Shown: positions 1-6,843 of the stretch, in pieces | How the letters are laid out: every line of letters begins with the position of its first letter | Numbering within the stretch: position 1 is the first letter of the stretch | Assembly: GCA_945787595.1 (NCBI GenBank) | Contig: CALZJV010000238.1 | Location: forward strand, 1 to 10,633 | DNA length: 10,633 nt | Source: an uncultured Desulfobacterales bacterium | GTDB taxonomy: Bacteria > Desulfobacterota > Desulfobacteria > Desulfobacterales > JAFDCJ01 | Direction of reading: 5' to 3' | Notes under the pieces: model-generated | What the model was told of the DNA's origin: nothing | Seen by the model: only the letters and a program-made list of their open reading frames with translations | Databases searched by the model: none | Program-made: the position numbers and the translations under genes

Positions 1-1137
1 CAATTTTAAATTTGCTATCTCAGCGCCTTCCACTAATGATTTCAATTTGAGCCATGCGATCTCGCCGGATACGCTGGCTGCAGTTGCTGTCGTCGCAAAT
101 CCACAGTCAGTTGACCCGATCACTCTCTCAGGTCCCAGGAATTCGACAAAATTTAAAATGCGTTGTGCGACAAGTTCCGGATGTTCGATATTGTTGGAAG
201 TGGTATCAATCACTCCCGGCATAAGAATTTTATTTTCAGGAAAACTAAAGTTTTTTAAAATGTTCCACTCGTGAGCATGACGATGGTTGCTGGATTCTAT
301 CGAGATATATTTTGCATGAATCTTGATTACGTGATTAAAAATTTTCTTTAAATCTATATCGCAATGATGCGTACCCGGGTAATTTCCCCAGCAAATGTGG
401 GCTCTGCACATATGCTGATCTATATTTTCTAATGCTTGATTGAGTTCAGCGACATTATTTTCAACTACCGCTAGAAAGTGATCATCTTCCAGGTTTTTAA
501 ATTTAGTATGTCTTCCCATTGCTAAATCAGGACAATCAATTTGTAAAAATATTCCATAACTGCTTATAATTTCATATTCCTGTTTTAATACATCTCCCAG
601 TTTTTGAAGATAAGTTTCGTAATTTGGATAGTATTTATTTTCTAAAAACAAGGCAACTGTGCCGGGTGAAGGCGCCGTAAAAAATAATTCTGATTCTGTT
701 TCCGGATATTTTTCTTTTAGTTCGTCAAAAACACCAACCATCATATCTAACTCTTCCCGCAAAGATTGTTCCCCAATATACGATAGTTGTTCCGAACAGG
801 CCGGCAGCTTTATGGGCGCCCTTGGGTTAAGGGTAATCAATCCGTTTCTGCCGCTGAATTTTCGCGAATATTCTGGTAGCTCTTCTAAATCTTGTGGAAA
901 AGGTGCAGCCCCGGTATCAAAAAATCCGGAGATTCTTTTAACCGTGGAACTAATATAGTCAAGTCTGGGCAATTCACCATTGTTAATAAAATTGAGTCCC
1001 AACAAAAGCTGCCTTTCTAAAATTTCAGTCAAATAATTGCGCAATTCGGCCTCAGTAACTTCTTGCTTCTTCAAATATTTGGTATGCATATCAAGCGGTC
1101 GGGGCAGCGATCCAACGTGCGTCGTTTTAATCTTCAT
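1..1137 (-). CDS. MetE-type (cobalamin-independent methionine synthase II family) transferase, 3' end cut by window
   Basis: The reading frame is open from an ATG at 1137 to the window edge (379 codons, no stop), probably lacking only a few C-terminal residues. The product has the hallmarks of the single-domain MetE C-terminal (COG0620) family, which also contains epoxyalkane:coenzyme M transferase. These are an N-terminal HVGSLPRP at residues 7-14, DCPDLAMGRH near 201-210, HICWGN at 247-252, ESSN at 281-284, GVID at 308-311, HPELVAQRI at 319-327 and STDCGF at 342-347. The expected zinc ligands are present: H247, C249, E281 and C345. Such enzymes activate a thiol on zinc and alkylate it (homocysteine to methionine, or CoM with an epoxide). 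The N-terminal folate-binding half of full MetE is absent, so the methyl or alkyl donor is unknown. It lies downstream of the PKS-like gene on the same strand, so it may be under the same SAM riboswitch. The ribosome binding site is weak. Family is confident, substrate is not. Confidence 0.88.
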   Translation of the reverse strand, partial: MKIKTTHVGSLPRPLDMHTKYLKKQEVTEAELRNYLTEILERQLLLGLNFINNGELPRLDYISSTVKRISGFFDTGAAPFPQDLEELPEYSRKFSGRNGLITLNPRAPIKLPACSEQLSYIGEQSLREELDMMVGVFDELKEKYPETESELFFTAPSPGTVALFLENKYYPNYETYLQKLGDVLKQEYEIISSYGIFLQIDCPDLAMGRHTKFKNLEDDHFLAVVENNVAELNQALENIDQHMCRAHICWGNYPGTHHCDIDLKKIFNHVIKIHAKYISIESSNHRHAHEWNILKNFSFPENKILMPGVIDTTSNNIEHPELVAQRILNFVEFLGPERVIGSTDCGFATTATAASVSGEIAWLKLKSLVEGAEIANLKL

Positions 1138-1164
1138 AGTATTATCCAAATTTCAGTTTTATCA

Positions 1165-1193
1165 ATTTTAATTAACAGTCCTGGCCCGGACAA
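1165..1193 (-). promoter_or_regulatory. Candidate promoter for the MetE-type gene, partly inside a repeat
   Basis: On the minus strand TTGTCC (1188-1193) is followed after exactly 17 bases by TAAAAT (1165-1170), about 28 bases before the ATG at 1137. The -35 box is 4/6 and the -10 box 5/6 of consensus. The -35 lies in the conserved edge (CCCGGACAA) of the palindromic repeat, so the repeat may supply half of a promoter. This is a sequence match only; AT-rich DNA gives such matches by chance. Confidence 0.3.
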
Positions 1194-1307
1194 TCCGCAA
1201 AGGTTGCCACAAAGGCACAAAGACACGAAGGGACACCGTGGGTTAATATTTCTTTTTGTGCCTTAGTGTCTTGGTGGCAATAATGTTTTGCCATAAAATG
1301 CAAAAAA
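1185..1307 (+). repeat. Palindromic MITE-like intergenic repeat, copy 1
   Basis: About 123 bases fold into a long imperfect hairpin. TTGCCAC (1204-1210) pairs with GTGGCAA (1274-1280), and the inner arms carry related AAGGCACAAAGACAC-type sequence. The stem is flanked by CCCGGACAA on the left and ATGTTTTGCCATAAAATGC on the right. The same flanks and arms occur in reverse orientation at 6641-6765, so the unit is larger than the hairpin. No ORF is inside, so it would be a non-autonomous or REP-like element. It fills most of the 211-base gap between the PKS-like and MetE-type genes, and would be transcribed if they form one operon. Confidence 0.8.
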
Positions 1308-1348
1308 TTCACAATTAAGGGCTTAATTCTGAGGAGAACTATTTCGAT

Positions 1349-4132
1349 TCATATCAAGGAATGAATTTCATCAATTAATTGATCCGGTAGCGGATATTCG
1401 AAAATAATATCCGGATCGATATCTATTTTTAATGATGACTCTAATTCAGATATGAGTGCCGTTAAGCTCATTGAATCTAATCCCTGTTCCGTAAGTTCAA
1501 TATCTGAATCTATCACCTCGATATTGGTTAATTTATAAAATAAGTCTTTTACCATTTTCTCGACATCTTCTCTGGTAAATTTATTGGTGCTTTCAAATTC
1601 ATTGTGCCGATCTGATTTTTCGTTTTCAGCGTTCTCGGAATTTTGGGCTTTTAAATTTAACTCATTAATTTCATACGGCGAGCTGCCGTCATCATTTTGA
1701 TAATAATTTTGCGGATATGCTGATTTACTCCTATCGAAGGGAATTGTAAGATTTTCAACTTTTTTTCTAACCTCATCCGCCACTCCTTTGATGATAATAT
1801 GTGCATTTGTGCCGCCAAAACCAAAACTGCTGATTCCTATATTTACCTGATTATCTATCTCAGTTTCTTCAGCAACGACCTTTAGCTGGTAGGATTCAAA
1901 ATCAATATATTCATTAGGTTGATTGAAGTGTAGATTCGGGGGAATGATGCCATAATTCAATACTAGTACTGACTTTATTAAACCTGCAATCCCTGCGGCA
2001 GATTCCAAATGACCCATATTCGATTTTACCGTCCCTAAATAGCACCTATTTTTTCTATTTTTAGCAATTGTATTTTGAATAGCAGAGATTTCAATTGGAT
2101 CACCAATTTTAGTACCAGTACCATGACATTCTACATAGGATATATCTTGCGGCACAATAGCTGCATCTTTACATGCATCCCTTATTAGTTCTTCCTGCGC
2201 ATCCGGATGTGGCGCCGAAATGATTTGCGAACGCCCACCATTTTGATTGATTGATGAACCCAGCAATTCAGCATAATAATGAGTTACTAAATTCTTTTTT
2301 ACTAAAAGAACTAAACCGCCCCCTTCCGCCCGAACGTACCCGTTTGCCGAGTTATCAAAAGCCTTGCACCTGTCATCTTTGGATAAAAAACCGGAATTTC
2401 TCATATAGCTGGTAAAACTATTTCCCCATATCATGTTAACTCCGCCCGCAATCGCATAATCTACTCGACCATCCGCTATATCTTTGGCAGCATAATGGAC
2501 CGCAACCAAGGAAGAAGAACAGGCAGTATTTGATACCCAGCTAGGTCCCCTCAAATCATAATGGTAACTTATTCTAGCTGCAATCATGCTCGGATTGGTG
2601 CCGGTTGGATAATAAACCGATCCTTTATCTCCGCCAAATTCTTGATTCCATGACCCGATGTATACCCCTATTCTATTCTTTTCCAGTTGATTCGGATCAA
2701 TACCTGCGTCTTTCCATAGTAATTCAGTTAATTCTAACGCTAAAATCTGTTGTGGATCCATCGTTTGGGCTTCGGCTTCAGGAATATTAAAGTATCGATA
2801 ATCGAAATTTGAAATTTTCTCATCTAGAAATCCAGCCTCAAAAGCGCCTCTGCCGGAGTTCATTTTAACTTGATCTTCTTTACTTAGTAGCATTTCCCAA
2901 AAATGAGTTAAATTTTCTGCAGATGATGGAAATTTGCAGCTCATTGCGGATATCACGACTTCATTTTTTTGAAATTTTAAATTCTGTGGTACTTGTGTCT
3001 CGGCTGGTTTATCGAGTCCGAAATGATTGATCAATTGATTGACTGTTTTAAATCTATAAAAGTCCTGTGGGGCTAACGATGGAAAATACTTTTGTAAAAA
3101 CACAGAAAATTCAGCAAAAGTCAAAGAAGTAAATCCTTGGTAAGCCAGGGAAGTATCAAAATCTAATTGAGGGTTAAACTCATTTATGGAAGACTCGAGG
3201 CTTTTTAAAAATAGGCTTTGATCGAGCATTGTTCTCTGATGCAGGATCCACTTGATTTCATCCTCTCCTCTGAACATCGATGATACATATTTATAATTAT
3301 CAAAAACTTCACAGCACTTATCTAATACTGGATGAAAACCGATTTCAATTATTTCAAGCTGATAACGGTTATATTCTTTTTTGATTGATTGCATCGAACC
3401 GATAAAATCGATCGGGTTGGTTAACCAATTTTGCCAGTGCTCGTCCTCCAACTGATTTTCAAAATTTGTAGTAACTCCTGAAACAAATTTGGAATCACTA
3501 ATTTTATTCGATTTAATGATATTGATTTTATCTATGAGATTGGTGTAATCCGGGTGGTGCCATGGATGTGGCAGCCTCATTTTTATAAAATCAGGATTTT
3601 GGCTCATAAAATTTATCATCTCATCAGCGTATCCGCTCAAGGTTACATGCTTTTTGGTGTCGCTAACAAAATTTAACGAAGATAGGTTCACGGACAACTT
3701 TTCAATTTGTTGATCTGATAATTTGCCATGTAGCATTACACCATTTAAAGTTGCAGCGACTTCTCCGATCCGGTAGGTTAATAAGAGAATATCCTCTAAA
3801 GAATACAGTCCTGCTTGAAAAGCAGCAGTTAATTCTCCAACACTATGACCGATTACGACATCCGGCTCATATCCCCACTGACTCCAAATATCAGACAGAC
3901 ATATTTGAGATGCGACGGTTAGTAACGGGCTGTAAGGACATCTGTGTTTATCAATCTCATTGTTCCATATTTCTTCTAAATTTAGCTTTAATTTTGAGCT
4001 TAATAGGGAGTCTATCTCTGACCAATATTTAGAATGTTTCAATAGTTTAGGATTACTCTCACTATTTTTGGTTCCTTCACCTGAATACAAATAAATAATT
4101 TTTTTCATCTTATCGACCCCAACATATTGCAA
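1349..4132 (-). CDS. Polyketide-synthase-like protein, domain order AT-ACP-KS-ACP
   Basis: The protein has 927 residues and four domains. An acyltransferase spans about 10-300: GHSVGE with nucleophile S97, R121, and the likely catalytic H192 in PWHHPDY, where malonyl enzymes usually show HAFH. A carrier-like domain spans about 305-375, with S336 in GFTSL as phosphopantetheine site. A complete ketosynthase spans about 390-785, with C538 (TACSSS), H670 (HGTGT) and H708 (NMGH). After a charged, N-rich linker (790-850), a second carrier domain carries S887 in GLDSMSL. No KR, DH, ER, methyltransferase or thioesterase is visible. AT-ACP resembles a loading didomain, and KS-ACP an extension module lacking its own AT. 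One condensation between carrier-bound acyl groups is plausible; substrates are unknown. Codon 9 (ATG at 4108) is an alternative start, just before the first AT strand and downstream of GGGG; codon 1 has no clear ribosome site. The gene is AT-rich. A SAM riboswitch and terminator precede it. Confidence 0.93.
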   Translation of the reverse strand: MQYVGVDKMKKIIYLYSGEGTKNSESNPKLLKHSKYWSEIDSLLSSKLKLNLEEIWNNEIDKHRCPYSPLLTVASQICLSDIWSQWGYEPDVVIGHSVGELTAAFQAGLYSLEDILLLTYRIGEVAATLNGVMLHGKLSDQQIEKLSVNLSSLNFVSDTKKHVTLSGYADEMINFMSQNPDFIKMRLPHPWHHPDYTNLIDKINIIKSNKISDSKFVSGVTTNFENQLEDEHWQNWLTNPIDFIGSMQSIKKEYNRYQLEIIEIGFHPVLDKCCEVFDNYKYVSSMFRGEDEIKWILHQRTMLDQSLFLKSLESSINEFNPQLDFDTSLAYQGFTSLTFAEFSVFLQKYFPSLAPQDFYRFKTVNQLINHFGLDKPAETQVPQNLKFQKNEVVISAMSCKFPSSAENLTHFWEMLLSKEDQVKMNSGRGAFEAGFLDEKISNFDYRYFNIPEAEAQTMDPQQILALELTELLWKDAGIDPNQLEKNRIGVYIGSWNQEFGGDKGSVYYPTGTNPSMIAARISYHYDLRGPSWVSNTACSSSLVAVHYAAKDIADGRVDYAIAGGVNMIWGNSFTSYMRNSGFLSKDDRCKAFDNSANGYVRAEGGGLVLLVKKNLVTHYYAELLGSSINQNGGRSQIISAPHPDAQEELIRDACKDAAIVPQDISYVECHGTGTKIGDPIEISAIQNTIAKNRKNRCYLGTVKSNMGHLESAAGIAGLIKSVLVLNYGIIPPNLHFNQPNEYIDFESYQLKVVAEETEIDNQVNIGISSFGFGGTNAHIIIKGVADEVRKKVENLTIPFDRSKSAYPQNYYQNDDGSSPYEINELNLKAQNSENAENEKSDRHNEFESTNKFTREDVEKMVKDLFYKLTNIEVIDSDIELTEQGLDSMSLTALISELESSLKIDIDPDIIFEYPLPDQLIDEIHSLI

Positions 4133-4178
4133 GTAACAGGCTATTTCTACGGCCCATAATATTGAAGAAACAAATTAC

Positions 4179-4203
4179 AAAAAAACCTCCCGGTCAGGAG
4201 GCT
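4179..4203 (-). terminator. Intrinsic terminator of the SAM riboswitch expression platform
   Basis: Read on the minus strand, CCTCC, a six-base loop and GGAGG (4186-4201) are followed directly by seven T (4179-4185). It lies between the SAM-I aptamer and the PKS-like gene, about 45-70 bases before the possible starts. That is where a transcription-attenuating expression platform is expected. A GAGG just 3' of the aptamer (4226-4229) could pair with CCTC of the terminator to form an antiterminator when SAM is scarce; this pairing is an inference. Confidence 0.85.
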
Positions 4204-4228
4204 TGTTGCCATTGGTCATGGAAGACCT

Positions 4229-4318
4229 CATGTTTCCCTTTCGGGGCTGGAATTAGCACCTTTATGGAAAAGGTTGCTGAGCGGTCAACAGGCCAGATCC
4301 CTCGCGCCTCTCTTCATG
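4229..4318 (-). promoter_or_regulatory. SAM-I (S-box) riboswitch aptamer
   Basis: On the minus strand the conserved S-box elements appear in the right order. These are AAGAGA after the P1 strand, the kink-turn region GAGGGA then TGGCC and TGA, then CAGCAACC, and a short P3 hairpin (ACCTTT, five bases, AAAGGT). GGTGCTAATTCC (4249-4260) and a small P4 hairpin (CCC, CGAAA, GGG) complete the set. CATG at each end gives a short P1. Known S-box RNAs bind S-adenosylmethionine and, when bound, let the downstream terminator form. A promoter lies just upstream and a terminator just downstream, so the unit is complete and should lower expression of the PKS-like gene when SAM is plentiful. P1 is unusually short as drawn. 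Confidence 0.88.
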
Positions 4319-4336
4319 GCTATATATATTAGAAAT

Positions 4337-4364
4337 ATCATAGGAATTAAAAACACGATGTCAA
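4337..4364 (-). promoter_or_regulatory. Sigma-70-type promoter of the riboswitch/PKS transcript
   Basis: On the minus strand a perfect TTGACA (4359-4364) is followed by a 16-base spacer and TATGAT (4337-4342), 5/6 of consensus. The expected transcription start near 4330 is about a dozen bases before the aptamer. The promoter sits in the 53-base gap after the hydrolase stop, which suggests that the PKS-like gene is transcribed independently of the hydrolase. Confidence 0.75.
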
Positions 4365-4372
4365 CATCAATT

Positions 4373-5143
4373 TTACATTCCGGTCCGGTCAAGAAATTCT
4401 ACAATAGCGCTGTTGACCTCCTCGGGCTTTTCCATCGGTACGATATGTCCGGCTTCCATGATGTGGACCCGGCTGGCTTTGGCAATGGACTTTTCCATAA
4501 AATCACCGTATTTCGGTGGCGTTACCAGGTCGTCTTCAGCCGATACCACGAGAACGGATGCGGTGATCGATCCCACGCGCTGCATCACGTCAAAACGGTC
4601 GCAGGCACGAAAATCTTGTATTAAAGCCTCGGCTTTGCAGCGCGCTGTATCGTCCTTAAAGTTTTTTACCCGATCCGGATCTGTTGCTCTGGAGACAACC
4701 AATTTAACGATCATATCCACAAAGCTTTCAATATCCTTTTCGATCGCATCGAATATTTCCGGTGCAACCTTGAGCTTTGACCCGGTATTGATAAGAATAC
4801 CTGCTTTGAAAAGGTCCGGGTAATCTAATAGAAGCTGTTGAGTGATGGCTCCCCCTAAACTCATTCCACACGGAATGGGCCTCGGCGTTTCTATGGTGCG
4901 AATAAAGTCAACCACTGCCCGGGCATAATCCTCTACCCTATCGTGGCCGTTACCGTCGCTTTGGCCGTGGCCGGGCAAGTCAAGGGCAATCGTGTTGACA
5001 CGCACGGCAAGGCCTTCCACCTGTTCCCGCCAAAAAGCGCTCGATCCCCCGGCACCGTGAATAAAAACGATGGTCGATTTCGCCGGATCCAGTGGCCAGC
5101 TACTGGTTATATATCCGATTCCGTTTGTTTTTCGGTCTTCCAT
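4373..5143 (-). CDS. Alpha/beta hydrolase
   Basis: The product (256 residues) is a complete single-domain alpha/beta-fold hydrolase. FIHGAGGS (27-34) forms the oxyanion region, LDLPGHGQSD (54-63) is typical of the fold, GMSLGG (93-98) carries nucleophile S95, D205 in AEDDLVTPP is the likely acid and H233 in AGHIVP the catalytic histidine. A cap region lies at about 120-190. No signal peptide is seen, so it should be cytoplasmic. The ATG at 5143 was chosen because GGAGG lies five bases upstream; a longer frame from 5179 exists but its start lacks such a site. The fold covers esterases, lactonases, C-C hydrolases and thioesterases, and substrate cannot be read from sequence. It lies just upstream of the riboswitch on the same strand but looks richer in G+C than the PKS region, so shared function is doubtful. 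Confidence 0.92.
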   Translation of the reverse strand: MEDRKTNGIGYITSSWPLDPAKSTIVFIHGAGGSSAFWREQVEGLAVRVNTIALDLPGHGQSDGNGHDRVEDYARAVVDFIRTIETPRPIPCGMSLGGAITQQLLLDYPDLFKAGILINTGSKLKVAPEIFDAIEKDIESFVDMIVKLVVSRATDPDRVKNFKDDTARCKAEALIQDFRACDRFDVMQRVGSITASVLVVSAEDDLVTPPKYGDFMEKSIAKASRVHIMEAGHIVPMEKPEEVNSAIVEFLDRTGM

Positions 5144-5179
5144 GGTTTCCTCCTTGACGAATCTTCCATTCCGAATCAC

Positions 5180-5834
5180 TTGATGATGTCATCTAAACCC
5201 TCTCTGTTCTGCTAAAGCTTTTCCGGAACAAGGTTGATCAGCGGTTGGTTCTGAATTCGGCTATTCGGATCTTCAAATATGAGAGAAGCCGTCTTGGGTG
5301 TCAATTGATAAGCCATAAGCCCTTTCTGTTCAGAATTCGTCCAAAATCCCCCCTCTCCCCCCGGGCAATCCATTGTAGCTTTAAGAATCAACCGTACATT
5401 ATGCAGTTGGCATGTTCTGAAGTATGTGATAGTTAGGTTGAGCGGTTCAGCCTTCCCTGGCCTCCGGCTCGTAGCCTACGCCTCGGAGAGTGCGACTTAC
5501 TAGATCATATTACGGCCCGTGTCAGGTTCCCAGATATGAATCTGAATAATTGAGCAACGTAAATTCAGGTCTGGGCCAGGGGGTTCACGGTTCCCAGTTA
5601 AAATGCCCTAGCGGGTCTCTACCGATCGTATAACGCGTCAATCGGATCGCAATACATGTTTCACCCAATAGGTGAAAGAGACCAATCCAAATCATGGGGT
5701 ATAAAGTTTAGGATATCAGTATTTTATAACCTTTGAGCTTTGAACCCTGCGTGTGGAGTCGACTTGTCCCGTCGTAGCTCGGAGAGCGAAGTCGGAAGCC
5801 CGGAGGGCGGAGTCCCAAACCTGGAACCGATCAT
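5180..5834. other. Gene-free stretch with palindromes and GC-rich repeat scraps
   Basis: No convincing coding frame is seen on either strand. The stretch holds an imperfect hairpin at 5529-5575 (CCCAGA with TCTGGG, CTGAAT with ATTCAG), a direct repeat GGTTCCCAG at 5525-5533 and 5589-5597, and a compact hairpin TTTCACC/GGTGAAA at 5659-5677. GC-rich segments rich in CGGAG and CTCGGAGAG lie at about 5455-5500 and 5755-5815; CGACTT at 5760-5765 can pair with AAGTCG at 5789-5794. These look like decayed intergenic repeats. None of the hairpins has a T-tract, so they are not obvious terminators. Confidence 0.55.
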
Positions 5835-5862
5835 TTGTGATCTCTGGTCTTTATGGTATAGT
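5835..5862 (+). promoter_or_regulatory. Candidate promoter for lptB
   Basis: TTGTGA (5835-5840), a 16-base spacer and TATAGT (5857-5862) resemble a sigma-70 promoter with 4/6 and 5/6 matches. The spacing puts transcription start near 5870, about 30 bases before the lptB ATG. It is the best match upstream of a gene that lacks its usual operon neighbours, so a promoter of its own is expected here. Confidence 0.45.
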
Positions 5863-5898
5863 TAGAATTGACCAATAGAGGAAAAAGAATATCACCCC

Positions 5899-6621
5899 AT
5901 GACGACACTGTATTTGAAAGATCTGGAAAAATCCTATTCCAATAGACGGGTAGTCAATTCCGTCAGCCTGATTGTCAGAAGCGGTGAGGTCGTCGGACTT
6001 CTGGGGCCCAACGGTGCCGGAAAAACCACCACATTCTATATGGCCATCGGGTTGGTTAGACCGGATAAAGGAAAAGTGCTGCTTGACGACGAAGATATTA
6101 CTGATATGCCCATGTACCAAAGGGCCCGTAAAGGCGTCGGTTACCTTCCACAGGAGACTTCGATATTCCGCAAACTGACGGTGAAACAGAATTTAATGGC
6201 GATTCTTGAAATACTCCCCATAGATTCAGCCGAGCGCAATCACCGTGCCGACATGCTTCTCGAAGAACTGGGTATAAAGCACCTGCAAAAACAGAAGGCC
6301 AATGTCCTCTCCGGCGGCGAAAAACGTCGCCTCGAAATATCCCGCGCTCTAGCCACCAACCCTTCTTTCATACTGCTGGATGAGCCCTTCGCCGGCATCG
6401 ACCCGCTGGCCGTCAATGACATAAAAAATATTATCGGCCATCTCAAACGACGAGGTATCGGCGTGCTCATCTCCGATCACAATGTCAGAGAAACCCTCGG
6501 AGCCTGTGACAATGCGTACATCCTGGTTGACGGCCAGGTTCTAGAATGCGGCCCCCCGGATCAGATAGCGGCCAGCCAGGCAGTGGCTCAGGCTTACCTG
6601 GGTGACGAATTCAAATTGTAA
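5899..6621 (+). CDS. lptB: LPS export ABC transporter ATP-binding protein LptB
   Basis: The 240-residue protein has the length and signatures of LptB, the cytoplasmic ATPase that with LptF/LptG extracts lipopolysaccharide from the inner membrane and drives it along the Lpt bridge. Visible are Walker A GPNGAGKT (36-43), Q85 in YLPQE, the signature LSGGEKRR (137-144), Walker B FILLDEP (157-163, E162) and the switch histidine H194 in ISDHNV. Family-typical stretches are DITDMPMYQRARKGVGYLPQ (67-86) and DEPFAGIDPLAV, which separate LptB from amino-acid-type ABC ATPases. The ATG at 5899 fits the family N-terminus; a GAGG at 5878-5881 is rather far for a good ribosome site. It usually sits with lptC, lptA and rpoN, none of which flank it here. 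A palindromic repeat and a bidirectional terminator follow. Confidence 0.95.
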   Translation: MTTLYLKDLEKSYSNRRVVNSVSLIVRSGEVVGLLGPNGAGKTTTFYMAIGLVRPDKGKVLLDDEDITDMPMYQRARKGVGYLPQETSIFRKLTVKQNLMAILEILPIDSAERNHRADMLLEELGIKHLQKQKANVLSGGEKRRLEISRALATNPSFILLDEPFAGIDPLAVNDIKNIIGHLKRRGIGVLISDHNVRETLGACDNAYILVDGQVLECGPPDQIAASQAVAQAYLGDEFKL

Positions 6622-6640
6622 CATCACACCTTAGTAGTTA

Positions 6641-6765
6641 TTTTTATGCATTTTGTGGCAAAACATTTTCGCCACCAAGACACCAAAACACGAAGATAAA
6701 TTTTAGCAAACAGTTTTGCTTAGTGTCTTTGTGCCTTTGTGGCCATTTTTCTTGGTTTGTCCGGG
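6641..6765 (-). repeat. Palindromic MITE-like intergenic repeat, copy 2 (inverted relative to copy 1)
   Basis: Read on the minus strand this matches the repeat at 1185-1307. It has CCCGGACAA at one edge, the arm GCCACAAAGGCACAAAGACAC, the opposite arm GGTGTCTTGGTGGC, and the edge ATGTTTTGCCACAAAATGC. The apex has its own small hairpin (AGCAAA, ACTG, TTTGCT). The arms are better preserved than in copy 1, while the loop sequences differ. It lies between lptB and the convergent cold-shock gene and has no coding content. Confidence 0.82.
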
Positions 6766-6784
6766 TTAGGTAATGTATGAAAAT

Positions 6785-6827
6785 AAAAAAAGGGCGCGCC
6801 CAATCCGGCATCAGGCGCGCCTTTTTT
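6785..6827. terminator. Bidirectional intrinsic terminator
   Basis: A run of A (ending 6791) leads into GGGCGCGCC (6792-6800), a 13-base loop, GGCGCGCC (6814-6821) and six T (6822-6827). The arms pair with a single G bulge. The A-tract on one side and T-tract on the other make it work on both strands. It serves the convergent lptB (plus) and cold-shock gene (minus), whose stop codon at 6844 is only 17 bases away. Confidence 0.9.
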
Positions 6828-6843
6828 AATTCGTATTGGTTCA

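Noticed and set aside
47..1266. Several plus-strand frames of 67-99 codons
   Set aside because: They lie opposite the MetE-type gene or in the palindromic repeat, with low-complexity translations; they are shadows.
1200..1307. CRISPR-like repeat array
   Set aside because: There is only one palindromic unit, with no regular spacers; it matches the dispersed copy at 6641-6765.
4373..5143. Hydrolase as the release thioesterase of the PKS-like enzyme
   Set aside because: It is upstream of the PKS promoter, has its own strong ribosome site and looks different in base composition; adjacency alone is not enough.
5659..5677. Hairpin TTTCACC/GGTGAAA as a terminator
   Set aside because: No T-tract follows on either strand.
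5851..6120. 89-codon frame on the minus strand inside lptB
   Set aside because: It is antisense to a clear LptB frame, matches no family and has no ribosome site.
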